Notes: a model not told the origin generated them from the sequence alone. A DNA stretch of 38,611 bases from Candidatus Gottesmanbacteria bacterium RIFCSPLOWO2_01_FULL_39_12b (GCA_001780955.1 MFJR01000014.1:25338-63948), one strand, 5' to 3'. Positions 23,565 to 31,188 are shown, numbered from the stretch's first letter. A program made the numbers and translations.

Positions 23565-24278
23565 ATGAAAGACAAAATTGCCTTAGTAACCGGTTCAGCA
23601 AAGAATTTAGGACAAGCAATTGCCCTTGATCTTGCTAAACAAGGCTATAGAATAGTCATTCACTATCATCACAGCGAAAAAGAGGCCAAACAGACTTTAA
23701 ACGAAGTCAAAAAATATTCCAACGGCATTATCGTTCGGGCTGATCTCACCCGCCAAGAAGAAGTTATATCGATGTTTCGAAACATCGACAAAAAACTTGG
23801 GTCAGTTGATATTCTGATAAATCTAATCGGTAATTTTATTTTTGAACCTATAACCACTACCACGTTTGAAAAATTCAGAGATGTAATCGCGAGTAATCTC
23901 TACTCAACCTTTCTTTGCTGCAACGAAACATTCCCAATGATGCAAAAGAAAAAATGGGGCCGAATAATTAATTTTGGCTGTGTCGGAGCAGACTCAATCA
24001 CCATCCGCGAAAAAACCACTCCGTATTATATCGCCAAAACAGGAGTTATCATGCTGACGAAAGTTCTTGCCTATGAATCTGCCAAATACGGAATCACTGT
24101 CAACAGTATCTCTCCGGGGATTCTGGAAACCAGCGTAGCTAAACCTCCTACTCCGAGCGGAAAATACGCCCAATTTGAAGATATAATTAACGCCGTTAAT
24201 TTCTTGCTTAAAGAAGAATCTAACTATATCAACGGGGCCAATATCGAAATTGCCGGTGGTTTCCGTTTGGGCTTTTAA
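23565..24278 (+). CDS. Short-chain dehydrogenase/reductase (FabG/pteridine reductase-like)
   Basis: 237 residues. It has the dinucleotide motif TGSAKNLG (9-16), a VDILINLIGN segment in place of the usual NNAG, the active-site YYIAK (Tyr154, Lys158), and NSISPG after it. The position of the catalytic Ser (after IIN) reads FGC, so Cys139 seems to replace it, as pteridine reductases also replace this Ser. Together with the start KNLGQAIA...VIHYHHS and its head-to-head position with folC, this hints at pterin/folate reduction (FolM-like). Plain FabG-type activity remains possible. Confidence 0.8.
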   Translation: MKDKIALVTGSAKNLGQAIALDLAKQGYRIVIHYHHSEKEAKQTLNEVKKYSNGIIVRADLTRQEEVISMFRNIDKKLGSVDILINLIGNFIFEPITTTTFEKFRDVIASNLYSTFLCCNETFPMMQKKKWGRIINFGCVGADSITIREKTTPYYIAKTGVIMLTKVLAYESAKYGITVNSISPGILETSVAKPPTPSGKYAQFEDIINAVNFLLKEESNYINGANIEIAGGFRLGF

Positions 24279-24301
24279 TAAAAAGAGTTAATTATCACAA
24301 T

Positions 24302-25369
24302 TTACTTTTTTCCGCTTATAAGCGGATTACGAATTATCTGTGTAGGAGAAGGGGTCGGATAAAAAAGCACGATATCTTTAATCATTTCAACATGTGGTGG
24401 CGTCTGTAAATAGTTATTATACTCCTGCTCTGAATCAAACGTCCAACCTCTCATACCCAACTTATACCGCCCTGGTCCTGGATAAACACACGTTGGTAAA
24501 CCATAACCAACAGGATGCATAAGATTACTATCTATATAACCATTATTTGTAGAAGTCCAATTACAGGAAAATTCGTATATACGATAATTTCCTATCAAAC
24601 TAGTATCATATCCAGAAAATATTATTGTATTATCTTTACCTATTGGTATTAGAATATTGCCTTGAGTCGTCTTGTCTACTATTATATTTGACACGTTTAC
24701 GGATGAATGTATAACAGTCACAATATTCGCCTTATCTAGACTAAGACATAGATTGTAATCATCTGGTTTTATAGATGGGTCTAAACTATCATGTGGATCC
24801 ATACATCTTAGATTAGAAAAATCGCACCTTTTGCCAACTATAGTACAACACTGTGTTCCTTCCAGTCCGCACTCACTGGTAGTTTTTTTCGCTTCACAAA
24901 ATCCAAGACTTTTAGGTTCATTTATAGAATATAGCCATGGATTTGAATATCGATACTTCTTTATACTATCTGGATAAGGCGTTATCTGTGTATTGCACTC
25001 CAGCATGCTTCCTTCTACCTCTCTACATAAACCTCTAGGATCTAAAACGGAACAACACGGGCTGCCAGAACCCTGACCGCAGACATCGCTCAAATTTCTG
25101 CAAATGGCACTATCTTTGGAATCAATCCAGCCTGTATCAGACGTAGAGCTATGGCATTGATATGGATCATTACATTTATAAAAACCCTCTTTCCCCATAA
25201 AACATGATTGTCCCCATCCTCCCGCATCTGATTTTAGTGATGCTGCTCTACCTCTTAGATTTAATGAGTAAAAATTAGAATAATAGATGATTGCTAAAAA
25301 AATAACAGCTAAAATGGTTATAAAAACGACGCTCTTTTCTTTTCTTGTAAGCTGCAAATCAACAAGCAT
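24302..25369 (-). CDS. Cys-rich membrane-anchored surface protein (family member 2)
   Basis: 355 residues: a basic start, a membrane helix (about 13-33), then Cys knots (CGQGSGSPCCSVLDPRGLC; CGLEGTQCCTIVGKRC), NPWLYSI, and a beta-rich C-terminal domain with MRGWTFDSEQEYNNYLQTPP ending VLFYPTPSPTQ. It shares order and motifs with the protein at 15931, and its C-terminal domain is that of the gene at 25430. A palindrome CCGCTTATAAGCGG lies at its 3' end. It is divergent from the next family member, suggesting local duplication. Role unknown. Confidence 0.7.
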   Translation of the reverse strand: MLVDLQLTRKEKSVVFITILAVIFLAIIYYSNFYSLNLRGRAASLKSDAGGWGQSCFMGKEGFYKCNDPYQCHSSTSDTGWIDSKDSAICRNLSDVCGQGSGSPCCSVLDPRGLCREVEGSMLECNTQITPYPDSIKKYRYSNPWLYSINEPKSLGFCEAKKTTSECGLEGTQCCTIVGKRCDFSNLRCMDPHDSLDPSIKPDDYNLCLSLDKANIVTVIHSSVNVSNIIVDKTTQGNILIPIGKDNTIIFSGYDTSLIGNYRIYEFSCNWTSTNNGYIDSNLMHPVGYGLPTCVYPGPGRYKLGMRGWTFDSEQEYNNYLQTPPHVEMIKDIVLFYPTPSPTQIIRNPLISGKK

Positions 25370-25390
25370 ATAATTCTAACCTAGCACATC

Positions 25391-25419
25391 TTGACATTAA
25401 AATAAACTCTTGAAATAAT
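25391..25419 (+). promoter_or_regulatory. Promoter of Cys-rich gene 3
   Basis: TTGACA (25391-25396), a 17-base spacer and AATAAT (25414-25419). The ATG at 25418 overlaps the -10 box, so the Met at 25430 is the usable start. Confidence 0.7.
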
Positions 25420-25429
25420 GGTTATAAAT

Positions 25430-26218
25430 ATGTTTAACTCCTCGATTTGCTTTTATAAGAAACATCTTGTAATAGCCGGAATAATTTTATTGTTTTTTGG
25501 AATACTAATTTCATTCCAATTATTTTCTCAACTTGCCACAAAAAGCGATGTCAACACCTACTCACAAGCAGCCACTTCCGGTTTGCACCTGTCACAAGTA
25601 CTATCATCACCCGCACCAGCATCTACGACGCAAGGATCCTTCTGTGGCCCTAATACAAATATTGGGTTTAACTGCGGAGGAAATCTGGTCTGCCAATATA
25701 ATACTTTAAACCTGAAGGATGTGACTAGTGAACAACTCAGATGTCTTCCTAAATCGATGGTTAAATTAAGAATAATGGATGATAATGATCCTAATAAAGT
25801 ATTAAATTACTTCCAAAATAAGGTTATTATTCACGGAGAGAAAAATAATGGGTTTGCTCACCGATCTAGTTTTTTTTCTTTTAACATCAACACTAATCTG
25901 CCTATTTATTTTGTACCTGGTGGTCAAGAGTTACTGAATCGAATTATTATACATACAAGTTGCGACGTAGACGGAAATAAACAATATTATGGTGACACAT
26001 TGGGACACACGGCAGGAAGTTTGGACCAGACTTGTACACTCAAAGGGCTCAAAATAAATACCGATATTCTGGTTAAAGTCAATGTAGACATGTGGATCTT
26101 TGACAGTCACGAAGAACAACAAGCATTTATGCGTGACACAAATATGTTGTCCTCAAGACCTCCTGATGTATCTCTGGGTAATGTACAGGTTAAGGTATTT
26201 GATACAGGAGATCAATAA
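25430..26218 (+). CDS. Membrane-anchored surface protein (family member 3)
   Basis: 262 residues from ATG 25430, chosen because transcription should start near 25426. A membrane helix (about 14-36), a Ser/Pro/Thr linker (SSPAPASTTQG) and one short Cys motif (CGPNTNIGFNCGGNLVC) precede a beta-rich domain. It ends with VDMWIFDSHEEQQAFM and RPPDVSLGNVQV, matching MRGWTFDSEQEYNNYL and TPPHVEMIKDIV in the divergent neighbour. It is a shorter member of the same family. Function unknown. Confidence 0.7.
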   Translation: MFNSSICFYKKHLVIAGIILLFFGILISFQLFSQLATKSDVNTYSQAATSGLHLSQVLSSPAPASTTQGSFCGPNTNIGFNCGGNLVCQYNTLNLKDVTSEQLRCLPKSMVKLRIMDDNDPNKVLNYFQNKVIIHGEKNNGFAHRSSFFSFNINTNLPIYFVPGGQELLNRIIIHTSCDVDGNKQYYGDTLGHTAGSLDQTCTLKGLKINTDILVKVNVDMWIFDSHEEQQAFMRDTNMLSSRPPDVSLGNVQVKVFDTGDQ

Positions 26219-26227
26219 ATCTTCTTC

Positions 26228-26255
26228 TTGACACGCTCATTTTATTTGTTACAAT
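26228..26255 (+). promoter_or_regulatory. Promoter of the S-component-like gene
   Basis: TTGACA (26228-26233), a 16-base spacer and TACAAT (26250-26255), ten bases before the ATG at 26266. Confidence 0.75.
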
Positions 26256-26265
26256 CTTAAAAAGA

Positions 26266-26913
26266 ATGAAAAAAAAGCAACTAATTTTTATCGGTATATT
26301 TACAATCCTCGGCCTTATCGCTCTTCAGATTCCTTTCACCAGATTACTTGGATCAAATGTTAAATTCACTCTTTTTGATTTTCTCGCTACCACTGCTGGC
26401 GCCTTTTTAGGAACGTCTGTTGGGATTATCTCAGTATTGTTGATGCAATTAGTAAATTTGGTTGTCCACGGAAGTAAATTTGATACAGGTGGTTTAATTC
26501 GTCTCTTCCCCACTCTTTTTGCCGTTGCCTACTTTGCCAAAAAAAGAACATTGAATATTATAGTCCCGATTATCGCTATGATAGGATTTAATTTACATCC
26601 GATCGGAAGGTCTGCTTGGATATATTCTCTTTTTTGGCTGATCCCGATCCTGGCTCATTTCTGGAGAAAAAACCTGTTTGCAAAATCTTTAGGAGCTACT
26701 TTTACTGCTCATGCGGTGGGAGGTGTCTTATGGGTTTGGGCTTTCGGACTCACAAGGCAGATCTGGTTGGCTCTGATTCCTCAAGTAATCATGGAAAGAA
26801 TTTTGATGGCAGTTGGGATCTCAGCTTTCTATCTTCTTTTCTCAAAAGTCCTCAATTACGCTTCCAGACACCATTTTTCCACTAACTTCCTAAAAGCTCT
26901 CCGTCTTAATTAA
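26266..26913 (+). CDS. Integral membrane protein resembling ECF-transporter S components
   Basis: 215 residues with about six membrane helices. The segment LFDFLATTAGAFLGTSVGII resembles the helix-1/2 region of ECF S components, which bind a vitamin or metal and dock on a shared energising module. No ATPase or T component is in the window and no substrate motif is clear, so this is a moderate call. It is monocistronic and converges with pth (overlap of 8 bases). Confidence 0.55.
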   Translation: MKKKQLIFIGIFTILGLIALQIPFTRLLGSNVKFTLFDFLATTAGAFLGTSVGIISVLLMQLVNLVVHGSKFDTGGLIRLFPTLFAVAYFAKKRTLNIIVPIIAMIGFNLHPIGRSAWIYSLFWLIPILAHFWRKNLFAKSLGATFTAHAVGGVLWVWAFGLTRQIWLALIPQVIMERILMAVGISAFYLLFSKVLNYASRHHFSTNFLKALRLN

Positions 26914-27508
26914 ATCTGTTCATTGCAGACGCAATTCCCTTATTTATAGCAATTTCCAAAGCTTCAACATTTCTTTTTATTATTTTTTTTACCTCACCGG
27001 CTTCATTGTCTTTAAAAGGAGAAAGAACAAACTTTTCAATCTCACGCCGGTGAAGATTATAATCTCCGGAATGTTGTATATTAAGCTTACCTCGTCCTAC
27101 CCCGAGTCGAAATCTGACAAAATTATCAGTATGTAAATTTTTTATAATCGAATCTACTCCGTTATGCCCTGCACTGCTGCCACCCCTACGAATCCTGATT
27201 TTCCCGAGTGGTAAATCGATATCATCATGTATCACCCATAAATCATTTATACTTATTTTGTAGAAATTAAGTATCGATAACACGGCAATTCCTGACCGGT
27301 TCATGTAGGTATGGGGTTTTACTAATACTAGTTTATCACCGACTTTGCAAATCTCTGCTGTATACTTCTTCTCTCCACTCCAGCCTGTTTCTGATTTACC
27401 TACCGGTAACAGATCTTTAGCCAACTTCTCAATCACCATAAAACCAATATTATGGCGGGTATATTTATATTTTTCATCTGGATTACCCAGACCTACAATT
27501 AACTTCAT
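26906..27508 (-). CDS. pth: Peptidyl-tRNA hydrolase
   Basis: 200 residues, normal length. It shows GLGNP and the catalytic TRHNIGF (His19), LVKPHTYMNRSG, VIHDDIDLPLGKIRIRRGGSSAGHNG, and FVRFRLGVGRG. It releases peptides from stalled tRNAs. Its ATG overlaps the stop of the phosphoribosyltransferase gene (ATGA), so it is the last gene of the long minus-strand run. Confidence 0.96.
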   Translation of the reverse strand: MKLIVGLGNPDEKYKYTRHNIGFMVIEKLAKDLLPVGKSETGWSGEKKYTAEICKVGDKLVLVKPHTYMNRSGIAVLSILNFYKISINDLWVIHDDIDLPLGKIRIRRGGSSAGHNGVDSIIKNLHTDNFVRFRLGVGRGKLNIQHSGDYNLHRREIEKFVLSPFKDNEAGEVKKIIKRNVEALEIAINKGIASAMNRFN

Positions 27509-28206
27509 AGCATTTTCATCACTTCCTCATCCGTTACCTGCGGAAATTCATTATAGAACTGTCCAACTGCACTAAAAGATTCAGGAATCTCAAGCGCAAT
27601 TATCTCGTCAACCCCGATTTGATCGGGGTCAACCTCAGATTTTAACTTATTATACGTATCTCGTGCAATAACAGGAACAGCTAAGATGGTCTTTAGTTTT
27701 CGGTCATTAGCTGCTAGTCTAATATTTTTGATATACTTTAAGGCGGCTAATACCGTCGCCCCCGTCGCAACTCCGTCATCCGTAAGAATAATTGTTTTGT
27801 AATTTGAAATTTTTCCCGATGCTGCTTGCGAAGAATGAGCATCTGTAGCATCGTGGATCCCGCTGCTGCGGGAATATTTCTTGATTCTCTCTTCCACTTC
27901 CTTCCTTTTTTTCTCAACCTCCTCATCCAAATATCCCTGCTCTACTCCGCTACGCAAAGCTAAATCCCAATCAATTACTTTAACATTCTCTGGTGCAATT
28001 GCCCCAATTGCCAATTCCGGGTTATCCGGAGCTGAGAGTTTTTTTACGACAACTGCCGAAAAAGAAATATTTAGCAGTTTTGCTATTTGATTACCTACTA
28101 CTACTCCACCTCTTGGAATACCCAATACTATGGCATATTTATCTTTCTGATATTTGCTTAATTTGGTTGATAGAAGTTGTCCCGCCTCTTCTCTACTTTG
28201 AAACAC
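27505..28206 (-). CDS. Phosphoribosyltransferase-family protein
   Basis: 233 residues from GTG 28206. It begins FQSREEAGQLLSTKL, has IPRGGVVVG and KKLSAPDNPELAIGA, and carries the PRPP loop IILTDDGVATGAT, as in a common bacterial PRTase group of unknown substrate. Two insertions come from repeats: SRSSGIHDATDAHSSQAASG (66 bases, 27814-27879) replaces the loop before the PRPP motif, and DPDQIGVD comes from the palindrome at 27613-27627. Both avoid the catalytic loop, so activity is probably kept. Confidence 0.85.
   Translation of the reverse strand: MFQSREEAGQLLSTKLSKYQKDKYAIVLGIPRGGVVVGNQIAKLLNISFSAVVVKKLSAPDNPELAIGAIAPENVKVIDWDLALRSGVEQGYLDEEVEKKRKEVEERIKKYSRSSGIHDATDAHSSQAASGKISNYKTIILTDDGVATGATVLAALKYIKNIRLAANDRKLKTILAVPVIARDTYNKLKSEVDPDQIGVDEIIALEIPESFSAVGQFYNEFPQVTDEEVMKML
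27607..27633. repeat. Palindrome with flanking direct repeats in the phosphoribosyltransferase gene
   Basis: CCCGATTTGATCGGG (27613-27627) lies between two copies of GTCAAC, which looks like a short target duplication. It is translated in frame as PDQIG. Confidence 0.75.
27814..27879. repeat. Nested-palindrome element in frame in the phosphoribosyltransferase gene
   Basis: Same skeleton as 10721-10804 (CCCGATGCTG ... AGCATCGTGGATCCCGC ... GCGGGAATATTT) with different loops. It is 66 bases long, exactly 22 codons. Confidence 0.85.
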
Positions 28207-28214
28207 AGATTGGT

Positions 28215-28559
28215 TTATTTAAATTTTTCCAATTGTTTCTCTGCTATATTTCCTATGTAGGGTAACTTATATCTTTCACCAGTATATGCTTTCCACATTA
28301 AAAGTATCCAGAGTATGAACACTACTAATGACACTCCAGGAGTAAGAATTACTGCTACTACTGGTCCTAATATAGGAACTATAGCCAGTACTATATAAAA
28401 GAGAAAAATTGCCACGCCAAGCAATGTAGACTGCATACTGTGAAAACGAATATATTCGCTCTTTTTTTCGGTTAAAAGAAGTAGGATTCCGGTAACCGGA
28501 CCTAATAAATAAGCTAATGCCCCTTTCATCTTTTGATCTGCTCCAACACTTTCTGCCAT
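28215..28559 (-). CDS. Small membrane protein, Tic20/DUF4870-like
   Basis: 114 residues from the Met at 28559 (MAESVGADQK), with GGGGGGTGAT 8-10 bases upstream; the frame is open further but would overlap the deacetylase gene. Three helices carry GALAYLLGPVTGILLLLTEKK and YIRFHSMQSTLLG, the DUF4870/Tic20-like signature. Function in bacteria unknown. It lies between the deacetylase and phosphoribosyltransferase genes on the same strand. Confidence 0.75.
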   Translation of the reverse strand: MAESVGADQKMKGALAYLLGPVTGILLLLTEKKSEYIRFHSMQSTLLGVAIFLFYIVLAIVPILGPVVAVILTPGVSLVVFILWILLMWKAYTGERYKLPYIGNIAEKQLEKFK

Positions 28560-28616
28560 ATTAATATCACCCCCCTTGTTAAATAAAGCGTAACATTCCA
28601 AACGTTCGTCCGTCAA

Positions 28617-28633
28617 CCCCGATTTAGTCGGGG
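28617..28633. repeat. Palindrome that supplies a stop codon
   Basis: CCCCGATTTAGTCGGGG. On the minus strand CCCGACTAAATC places the TAA that ends the PIG-L deacetylase reading frame inside the palindrome. Same family as 1464-1480. Confidence 0.75.
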
Positions 28634-29397
28634 TAAATCCCCGCAAACAGATCAGTTTCCGGAAATTCAGGATTAACTCTCCTGAAATGTTGCAATATAA
28701 AATGATCAACTTTTTTCTGTTTTACGATTCTCTTCAAAATTCTTTCCACGTCATGCGTTTGACTCTTATGCTTTTTCATAGCTTCAACTTTCTTATCCCA
28801 GTACTCTCCCCAATCGATTCGCGTTGTAATATCTTTCTGATCATATCCTTCAGGAAAGTAAATAAAATATTTATCCAGTTCCGTATCCCTGTTTTCTCTT
28901 GCAAGACAATGATAATACAGCTTCTTTGGTATATCGGTATGTAAAAACGCAAAGGTTGTGGTTAAAGAAACAGCTATATGATCCAGGTGGCCGGATACGC
29001 CCAAACGTTCGATGGTTAATACAACTTGAGGCTTGAACGAGTTGATTTTCTTCGTTATTTTATCGGCAAGCTGGTGATAATTTGCGTTGCAAAGCGTCCC
29101 GTCTATAAAATCCAGAAATTCCACTTTGGCTACTCCCAAAACTTTTGCGGAATTAATCAGCTCCTTTTCCCTCACATGTTCCAATTTCACAGTTTCTTCA
29201 ATCTTAATCTCTTCTTTTACTTTGAACTTTGAACTTTGAACTTTGAACTTTTTTTCATGCCACTGCCCTGCCTCCCCGCGAGTAGCGCAAAGAAGATGTA
29301 TCTCAACTCCTTCGCTTGCATACTTTACTAAAGCACCTGCCGGGCCAAAAGCCTCATCATCAGGATGAGCAAAAACAGCTAATAATTTTTTGTGCAT
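28624..29397 (-). CDS. PIG-L/LmbE-family deacetylase
   Basis: 257 residues. Zinc-site motifs AHPDDEAFG (near the N-terminus) and GHLDHIAVS identify the family, which removes N-acetyl groups from sugar conjugates. A heptanucleotide array (29219-29246) adds KKFKVQSSKFKVK after GQWHE, a loop region. The stop codon lies in the palindrome at 28617-28633, so the C-terminus may have been reshaped by it. It follows the acetyltransferase gene by 3 bases; an acetyltransferase/deacetylase pair next to glycosyl functions suggests cell-envelope sugar chemistry. Confidence 0.9.
   Translation of the reverse strand: MHKKLLAVFAHPDDEAFGPAGALVKYASEGVEIHLLCATRGEAGQWHEKKFKVQSSKFKVKEEIKIEETVKLEHVREKELINSAKVLGVAKVEFLDFIDGTLCNANYHQLADKITKKINSFKPQVVLTIERLGVSGHLDHIAVSLTTTFAFLHTDIPKKLYYHCLARENRDTELDKYFIYFPEGYDQKDITTRIDWGEYWDKKVEAMKKHKSQTHDVERILKRIVKQKKVDHFILQHFRRVNPEFPETDLFAGIYPD
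29219..29246. repeat. Heptanucleotide array in the deacetylase gene
   Basis: Four perfect ACTTTGA units read in frame (KFKVQSSKFKV). Confidence 0.85.
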
Positions 29398-29400
29398 AAT

Positions 29401-30399
29401 TCAGAAAGTAAACCTGTAAAGTTTTCTCTCTTTCCCCCCAAGATCATATTTGTAACGTTCTCCTCCTCTTAAAAAATCATACCACTTTATTCCCCTTTCA
29501 ATCGCTTCTTTAATCGAGTACGCTTTTAAAGTCAAACCAGGCGAAAGATAAGAATATTTCGGTTCAAAACCGGAATTATATAACAGCATTTCGTTCTTTT
29601 GGAATAAGAGTAATATTGCCGCAATATTCTCGTTATTATACCTTAAAAAACATAGCGTCAGTAATTTTTTTGTTCCCGATTGCATTATAATTTCGCTAAA
29701 GAAATCTCTCATCTCAAGAGATAAGAAATTACCTTTCTTTTCGTTTGAAGCAACCATAAGTCTATAGAATTCATTGATGTTTTGATTATTAATCTCATCA
29801 CAGTATTTTATAATACCTTCCTCTTCTATTTTTCTTATTTTCCGTCTGATTTCATGCCTGTCATGCCGATTTAGAGTCGATAAATATTCATCCCATTTTG
29901 CCGGCAAATTTATTCTTGGGGATACTTCCATCACCTCTATCTTGCCTCCCAATTCTTTTAGTATTCCAAAGCTAGGCGATTCTTCCCTAATGAAATTTAA
30001 TTCTATTTTTATGTTCTCCCTATTTGTCATCCCGAGCTTGCCCCGCTGAGCGGGGCGAGTCGAGGGATCTTTCCTAATACTACGTAAAACTGCTTGCCAA
30101 ACTTCCTTCTCCCGCCCGGATTTGATTATGATATCCCCGAAATCACTTAAGGAACCGCTCTGGGATGGATCAGGGACTCCTAAAATATTGATTTTATCGG
30201 TGATATGAAAGGGGGCAATGCCAATCAATTCGTCATTATCAAATACCGCATAGATTACTACTTCACCGCTTTTACCCCAATACTTTACCCAATTTGACAG
30301 CCACTCTCTTGTCTGGAAAAAGGTTGCAGTCGTGCTTTGTTCAACCAACTTATCCCACGGCAAATCATCTTCAAAAGAAATCTCTTTACAGACAATCAT
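29401..30399 (-). CDS. CelD/BcsL-type GNAT acetyltransferase
   Basis: 332 residues of the acetyltransferase-6 type: FFQTREWLSNWVKYWG near the start, LNRHDRHEIRRKIRKIEEEG in the middle, and YNSGFEPKYSYLSPGLTLKA with FLRGGERYKYDLG near the end. Relatives act in exopolysaccharide synthesis, probably acylating sugars or peptides. A GTCATCCCGAG-type repeat (30026-30074) adds KDPSTRPAQRGKLGMTN between the two GNAT halves. The ATG overlaps the upstream PIN-toxin gene by 4 bases. Confidence 0.82.
   Translation of the reverse strand: MIVCKEISFEDDLPWDKLVEQSTTATFFQTREWLSNWVKYWGKSGEVVIYAVFDNDELIGIAPFHITDKINILGVPDPSQSGSLSDFGDIIIKSGREKEVWQAVLRSIRKDPSTRPAQRGKLGMTNRENIKIELNFIREESPSFGILKELGGKIEVMEVSPRINLPAKWDEYLSTLNRHDRHEIRRKIRKIEEEGIIKYCDEINNQNINEFYRLMVASNEKKGNFLSLEMRDFFSEIIMQSGTKKLLTLCFLRYNNENIAAILLLFQKNEMLLYNSGFEPKYSYLSPGLTLKAYSIKEAIERGIKWYDFLRGGERYKYDLGGKERKLYRFTF
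30026..30074. repeat. GTCATCCCGAG-type repeat in frame in the acetyltransferase gene
   Basis: GTCATCCCGAGC, the palindrome CCCCGCTGAGCGGGG (30041-30055), then CGAGGGATCTTTCC. It matches the two halves of the intergenic element at 1619-1763. Confidence 0.85.
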
Positions 30400-30869
30400 T
30401 TAATATAGTCTCCTAACAAAATAACCGGTAGTTCCTTGACTCGTCTAAATTTCTCATCATTGGTAACAAAACCTTCCGCTTTGGAAAAAATTGCGGTTGT
30501 CACCTGAATTGCATCAGGAAGAGTCAAAGAATACTTAACTTTCAAAATGGATGCGGCTTCACAAATCTTGCTGTCAATATCTACAACTTTTAAATTTGGA
30601 GTTTGCCAAAATTTTCTTCTCTCTTCTTCCCAAGACAATCGATCAAGCTGAAGTTTTGGATAGGATAATATTTCAGCCAAACTCAACACCGATGTACAAC
30701 CGTGTAACTTCTTATCCTCCATTCTGGAAAATATTATTGAAGTTAGAGAACCAAAAAGAAGATGTGCTTGGAACTGATAAATAAAACACATCGCGTCAAT
30801 TCCAACTTTTTTGACTCTTTTTAATTTTACCTCTAATCCTGATTTCGCTGGTGACGATTTTGTGACCAT
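30396..30869 (-). CDS. PIN-domain toxin (VapC-like, second pair)
   Basis: 157 residues with the PIN acidic residues Asp25 (VGIDAMCFIYQF), Glu66 (SLAEIL), Asp119 (LPDAIQVTTA) and FVTNDEKF. This is a likely RNase toxin, distinct in sequence from the VapC at 19921. The frame overlaps its antitoxin gene by 37 bases if the ATG at 30869 is used; the first 20 residues are not conserved-looking, so a later start is possible. Confidence 0.82.
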   Translation of the reverse strand: MVTKSSPAKSGLEVKLKRVKKVGIDAMCFIYQFQAHLLFGSLTSIIFSRMEDKKLHGCTSVLSLAEILSYPKLQLDRLSWEEERRKFWQTPNLKVVDIDSKICEAASILKVKYSLTLPDAIQVTTAIFSKAEGFVTNDEKFRRVKELPVILLGDYIK

Positions 30870-31120
30870 TCACTGCGTAAAGTCTGAATATATTCTGTCG
30901 CATCTATTCCTTGCCAAATTTTTTTATGCATACCGTACGTCTCATTCACCCAACTTTTGGGTTTCACACTGATCAGTACAGTCTTATCGTCAATAGGCAC
31001 AACAGTTGCCTTGGCACCAGCTTTCATTCTATTGGCGATTTTACGCACTTTCTTGGGTATGACCGCCTGGTATCTTTCCCCTATTGTAATCTCTCCCATG
31101 TAGGGATAGGAAGTATTCAT
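30833..31120 (-). CDS. AbrB-family antitoxin (VapB-like, second pair)
   Basis: 95 residues with an AbrB fold (GEITIGERYQAVIPKKVRK, then DDKTVLISVKPK) and a long C-terminal tail. The ATG at 31120 lies about ten bases after the TATAAA box (leaderless). The -35 box sits inside the 29-base palindrome at 31143-31171, which is probably its operator. Confidence 0.82.
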   Translation of the reverse strand: MNTSYPYMGEITIGERYQAVIPKKVRKIANRMKAGAKATVVPIDDKTVLISVKPKSWVNETYGMHKKIWQGIDATEYIQTLRSEWSQNRHQRNQD

Positions 31121-31129
31121 AGTAGTTTC

Positions 31130-31158
31130 TTTATAACACCCGGTATGAAATTTGTCAA
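31130..31158 (-). promoter_or_regulatory. Promoter of the second vapBC pair
   Basis: TTGACA (31158-31153), a 17-base spacer and TATAAA (31135-31130) on the minus strand. The -35 is at the centre of the palindrome 31143-31171. Confidence 0.75.
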
Positions 31159-31171
31159 ATTTTTCATACTG
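31143..31171. repeat. 29-base repeat, copy A, palindromic operator candidate
   Basis: Arms GTATGAAA and TTTCATAC around a TTTGTCAAATT centre. An identical 29-base copy lies at 32466-32494, so the two bracket the DUF4143 ATPase gene. Confidence 0.85.
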
Positions 31172-31188
31172 GTATAAAAACTAAAAAC

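Noticed and set aside
24311-24324. CCGCTTATAAGCGG as a terminator for the Cys-rich gene
   Set aside because: On the gene strand it is followed by A residues, not T, and it lies before the stop codon.
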